The position numbers and the translations under genes are program-made. The notes beneath the pieces were generated by a model that did no database searches, was not told the origin of the DNA, and saw nothing but the letters and a program-made list of their open reading frames with translations. Shown here in pieces: positions 6,818 to 8,734 of a stretch of DNA of 8,734 bases. Within the stretch, counting starts at the first letter, position 1. Every line of letters starts with the position of its first letter. Source of the DNA: GCA-003244245 sp035997545 (GTDB lineage Bacteria > Actinomycetota > Actinomycetes > Mycobacteriales > Pseudonocardiaceae); contig DASYIL010000182.1 of the NCBI GenBank assembly GCA_035997545.1, positions 1-8,734 of the forward strand, in the 5' to 3' direction.

Positions 6818-6886
6818 TACTGCCGCGCTACTCAACCGAGTACTGCCGCGCTATTCGGCCGAGTACCGCCGCGCTATTCGACCGTA
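6818..6886. repeat. Three-copy 23-bp tandem repeat spanning the map stop codon
   Basis: Units at 6818-6840, 6841-6863 and 6864-6886 are near-identical, sharing the TACYGCCGCGCTAYTC core and a following CCG. The third unit contains the last codons and TAG stop (6876-6874) of map on the minus strand, so the other two look like extra copies of the gene's end. The 23-bp period is not a multiple of three. The remaining sequence up to the dehydrogenase start at 6668 shows no gene and no clear promoter. Confidence 0.9.
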
Positions 6887-7689
6887 AGCACCAGCGGGCC
6901 GTCGTCGGTGACGGCGACGGAGTGCTCCCAGTGCGCGGCGCGGGACCCGTCCAGAGTCACCACCGTCCAGCCGTCGTCGAGTTCCTCGGTCTTGTCACCA
7001 CCCGCAGTGAGCATCGGCTCGATCGCCAGGGCCATGCCAGGCACTAGTCGAGGGCCGCGTCCGGGGCGGCCCACATTGGGCACGAACGGGTCCATGTGCA
7101 TGGCCGTACCGATGCCGTGGCCACCATAGTCAGCCACGATCCCGTAGGACACGCTGTGCGCGGTGGCGGCGGCCAGCGCCGAGGTCTCCACCGCATGCGA
7201 GATGTCGGTGAGCCGGCCACCGGGTCGCGCCACCGCGATTCCGGCCTCCAGCGCAGCCCGGCAAGCTGCGGACAGCCGAGCGTCGGCTTCCACGGCGGTC
7301 CCGATGTGCACCGTCAGCGCGGCGTCGCCATGCCAGCCGTCGAGGATCGCACCGCAGTCAATGGACAGCAGGTCGCCGTCGGCGAGCACCTGCTCACGAC
7401 TGGGGATCCCGTGCACTACCTGATGGTTGACCGAGCTGCAGATCGATCCGGGGAATCCGTGGTAGCCCTTGAAGGACGGCACCGCCCCAGCGTCCCGGAT
7501 CGACTGCTCAGCAAGCTCGTCCAATTCACCGGTGCTCACCCCGGCGTTGGCGTGACCCTCAAGCAGCCGCAAGGTGCGGGCCACCACCGCCCCGGCGGCG
7601 CGCATTGCCTCGATCTCGCCAGGAGATTTGAGCTCGATGGTCCTACCCCGCAAGCGTCGCACCACGGCACGCACCCCACCCCCGGCCAT
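6874..7689 (-). CDS. map: Methionine aminopeptidase, type I
   Basis: This cytoplasmic metalloenzyme removes the initiator methionine from nascent proteins. It is 271 aa with the pita-bread fold signature. The five metal ligands are visible: Asp111 and Asp122 (SIDCGAILDGWHGD), His191 (GGHGIG), Glu224 (AIEPM) and Glu255 (HWEHSV). The substrate-side His93 is in VVHGIP. The ATG at 7689 is 10 nt past the adk stop but lacks an obvious Shine-Dalgarno site. In-frame GTG codons at residues 6 and 9, the latter 8 nt after a G-rich run, are possible true starts and would shorten the protein to nearer the mycobacterial MapA length. It sits as the third gene of secY-adk-map and is very likely co-transcribed with them. 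The expected next genes of a canonical spc/alpha region (infA, rpmJ, rpsM) are absent here. Confidence 0.96.
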   Translation of the reverse strand: MAGGGVRAVVRRLRGRTIELKSPGEIEAMRAAGAVVARTLRLLEGHANAGVSTGELDELAEQSIRDAGAVPSFKGYHGFPGSICSSVNHQVVHGIPSREQVLADGDLLSIDCGAILDGWHGDAALTVHIGTAVEADARLSAACRAALEAGIAVARPGGRLTDISHAVETSALAAATAHSVSYGIVADYGGHGIGTAMHMDPFVPNVGRPGRGPRLVPGMALAIEPMLTAGGDKTEELDDGWTVVTLDGSRAAHWEHSVAVTDDGPLVLTVE

Positions 7690-7699
7690 TGCGCGCTCG

Positions 7700-8251
7700 T
7701 CACGCTCGGGTTCGCAACGCGTCCAGTGCCCGATCGGTCACCTCTTGCACCGAACCGGTCGCGGGTACGGTGATCACCAGGTCGGAGTAGAAATCGAGCA
7801 GCGGTGCGGTCTCGTCGCGATACACCCGCTGGCGGTGCCGGATCACGTCCTCGGTGTCGTCGTCGCGACCGCGGGCCAGCAGCCGCTGCATGACCACGTC
7901 CTCGGACGCATCGAATTCCAGCACCGTGTCGAGATCGCAGTCGAGATCGCGCAGCAGGCCCGTAAGCACCCGAGCCTGGCTGACCGTGCGGGGGAATCCA
8001 TCGAGCAGGAAACCGGCCTGGCAGTCGTCCTCGGTGAGCCGTTTTAGGACCATCTGGTTGGTGACCTCGTCGGGTACCAGCGCACCGGTATCCAGGTACT
8101 TCTTGACCTGCTTGCCCAGCTCGGTCTCCTCGTCGACGTGGGTCCGGAACAGTTCGCCGGTCGAGACGTGCGGCACACCGAGTTCGGCACTCAGCACAGC
8201 GGCCTGGGTGCCCTTGCCCGCGCCCGGCGGGCCGAGGATGAGGATTCTCAC
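7700..8251 (-). CDS. adk: Adenylate kinase
   Basis: Catalyses ATP + AMP to 2 ADP in the cytoplasm. At 183 aa it is the short-lid form typical of mycobacteria and other actinobacteria rather than the longer 210-220 aa form. The P-loop GPPGAGKGT is at 8-15 with flanking residues. The AMP-binding region includes VSTGELFR (29-36) and GFPRT (85-89). The lid is reduced to about 127-140 (RGRDDDTEDVIRHR) and carries no zinc-binding cysteines, as expected for short forms. The GTG start (8251-8249) shares its first base with the last base of the secY TAG stop (TAGTG). No strong Shine-Dalgarno site precedes it, so translation is probably coupled to secY. It is followed by map after a short gap. Confidence 0.97.
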   Translation of the reverse strand: MRILILGPPGAGKGTQAAVLSAELGVPHVSTGELFRTHVDEETELGKQVKKYLDTGALVPDEVTNQMVLKRLTEDDCQAGFLLDGFPRTVSQARVLTGLLRDLDCDLDTVLEFDASEDVVMQRLLARGRDDDTEDVIRHRQRVYRDETAPLLDFYSDLVITVPATGSVQEVTDRALDALRTRA

Positions 8252-8734
8252 TAGCGCAGGAACCCTTCGTAGTTGCGCTGCATCAGCTGGCTCTCGATCT
8301 GCTTCACGGTGTCCAGCCCGACCCCCACCATGATCAGCACGGCGGTGCCGCCGAAGGGGAAGTTCTGGTTCCGCCCGCTACCGGTTATATCGAGGAACAA
8401 GTTGGGCAGCACGGCGATAGTGCCCAGGTATAGCGAGCCGGGCAGCGTGATCCGGCTCAGCACGAAGCTCAGGTACTCGGCGGTCGGGCGCCCCGGCCGG
8501 ATGCCGGGGATGAAACCGCCGAACTTCTTCATCTCCTCGGCGCGCTCGTTGGGGTCGAACGTGATCGCCACGTAGAAGTACGTGAAGAAAATAATCATCA
8601 AGAAGTACAGCGAGATGTGCACCCAGCTGGACTGGTCGACCAGGTAGCGGCTGACAAAGGTCTGCCACCACCCCTGCTGGCCGGTGGGCGACGTGGTCAG
8701 CCGCGCGATGAGATCGGGCAGGTAAAGCAGTGAC
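8251..8734 (-). CDS. secY: Protein translocase subunit SecY (partial, C-terminal part)
   Basis: Channel subunit of the SecYEG preprotein translocase in the cytoplasmic membrane. The window shows the last 160 residues; the N-terminal two thirds lie beyond base 8734. Visible features are a membrane helix HISLYFLMIIFFTYFYVAI (TM8 region), and the conserved cytoplasmic C5 loop DPNERAEEMKKFGGFIPGIRPG with TAEYLSFVLSRIT, which is the SecA/ribosome contact region. These are followed by TM9 (GSLYLGTIAVLPNLFL), TM10 (FGGTAVLIMVGVGLDTVKQIESQL) and the short tail MQRNYEGFLR. All features are typical and intact. It is the first of the visible spc-end cluster secY-adk-map, and its TAG stop overlaps the adk GTG start by one base. 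Confidence 0.97.
   Translation of the reverse strand, partial: SLLYLPDLIARLTTSPTGQQGWWQTFVSRYLVDQSSWVHISLYFLMIIFFTYFYVAITFDPNERAEEMKKFGGFIPGIRPGRPTAEYLSFVLSRITLPGSLYLGTIAVLPNLFLDITGSGRNQNFPFGGTAVLIMVGVGLDTVKQIESQLMQRNYEGFLR

Noticed and set aside
6818..6886. Possible mobile-element end or attachment site
   Set aside because: There is no transposase or integrase, no tRNA and no matching inverted copy in the window. A simple tandem duplication explains it.

Overview
The window looks like chromosomal DNA from a high-GC actinobacterium. Coding regions are strongly GC-rich, GTG and TTG starts occur, and there is an actinobacterial multi-component sensor cassette of the Cvn (conservon) type, an actinobacterial/mycobacterial-type XPB helicase and an actinobacterial-style secY-adk-map cluster. 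I cannot name the genus from sequence alone.

Layout. On the left (1-3491, minus strand) are the first two genes of a Cvn-type operon: a large membrane sensor with an external NIT-like domain, HAMP, an HATPase core and a roughly 410-residue low-complexity tail (cvnA-like), then a GTGA-overlapping Roadblock/LC7 gene (cvnB-like) cut by the window edge. A gene-poor divergent spacer of about 490 bp (3492-3982) separates this from a plus-strand XPB-type DNA repair helicase (3983-5632). The helicase converges on a minus-strand short-chain dehydrogenase (5781-6668) across about 150 bp holding a possible terminator. Further right, all on the minus strand, are methionine aminopeptidase (map), adenylate kinase (adk) and the C-terminal part of secY, which is the distal end of the ribosomal-protein spc operon.

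How the genes relate. secY, adk and map form a tightly coupled housekeeping unit for protein export, adenine nucleotide balance and N-terminal Met removal. The Cvn pair is an envelope signalling unit whose expected partners, a DUF742 protein and a small GTPase, should lie just left of the window. XPB and the dehydrogenase look like independent transcription units.

The least ordinary sequence is repetitive: a four-copy 36-bp minisatellite plus shorter 24-bp and 15-bp repeats in the sensor tail, and a three-copy 23-bp tandem repeat that includes the map stop codon. I see no mobile element, CRISPR array, tRNA or rRNA, and no convincing wholly new system.
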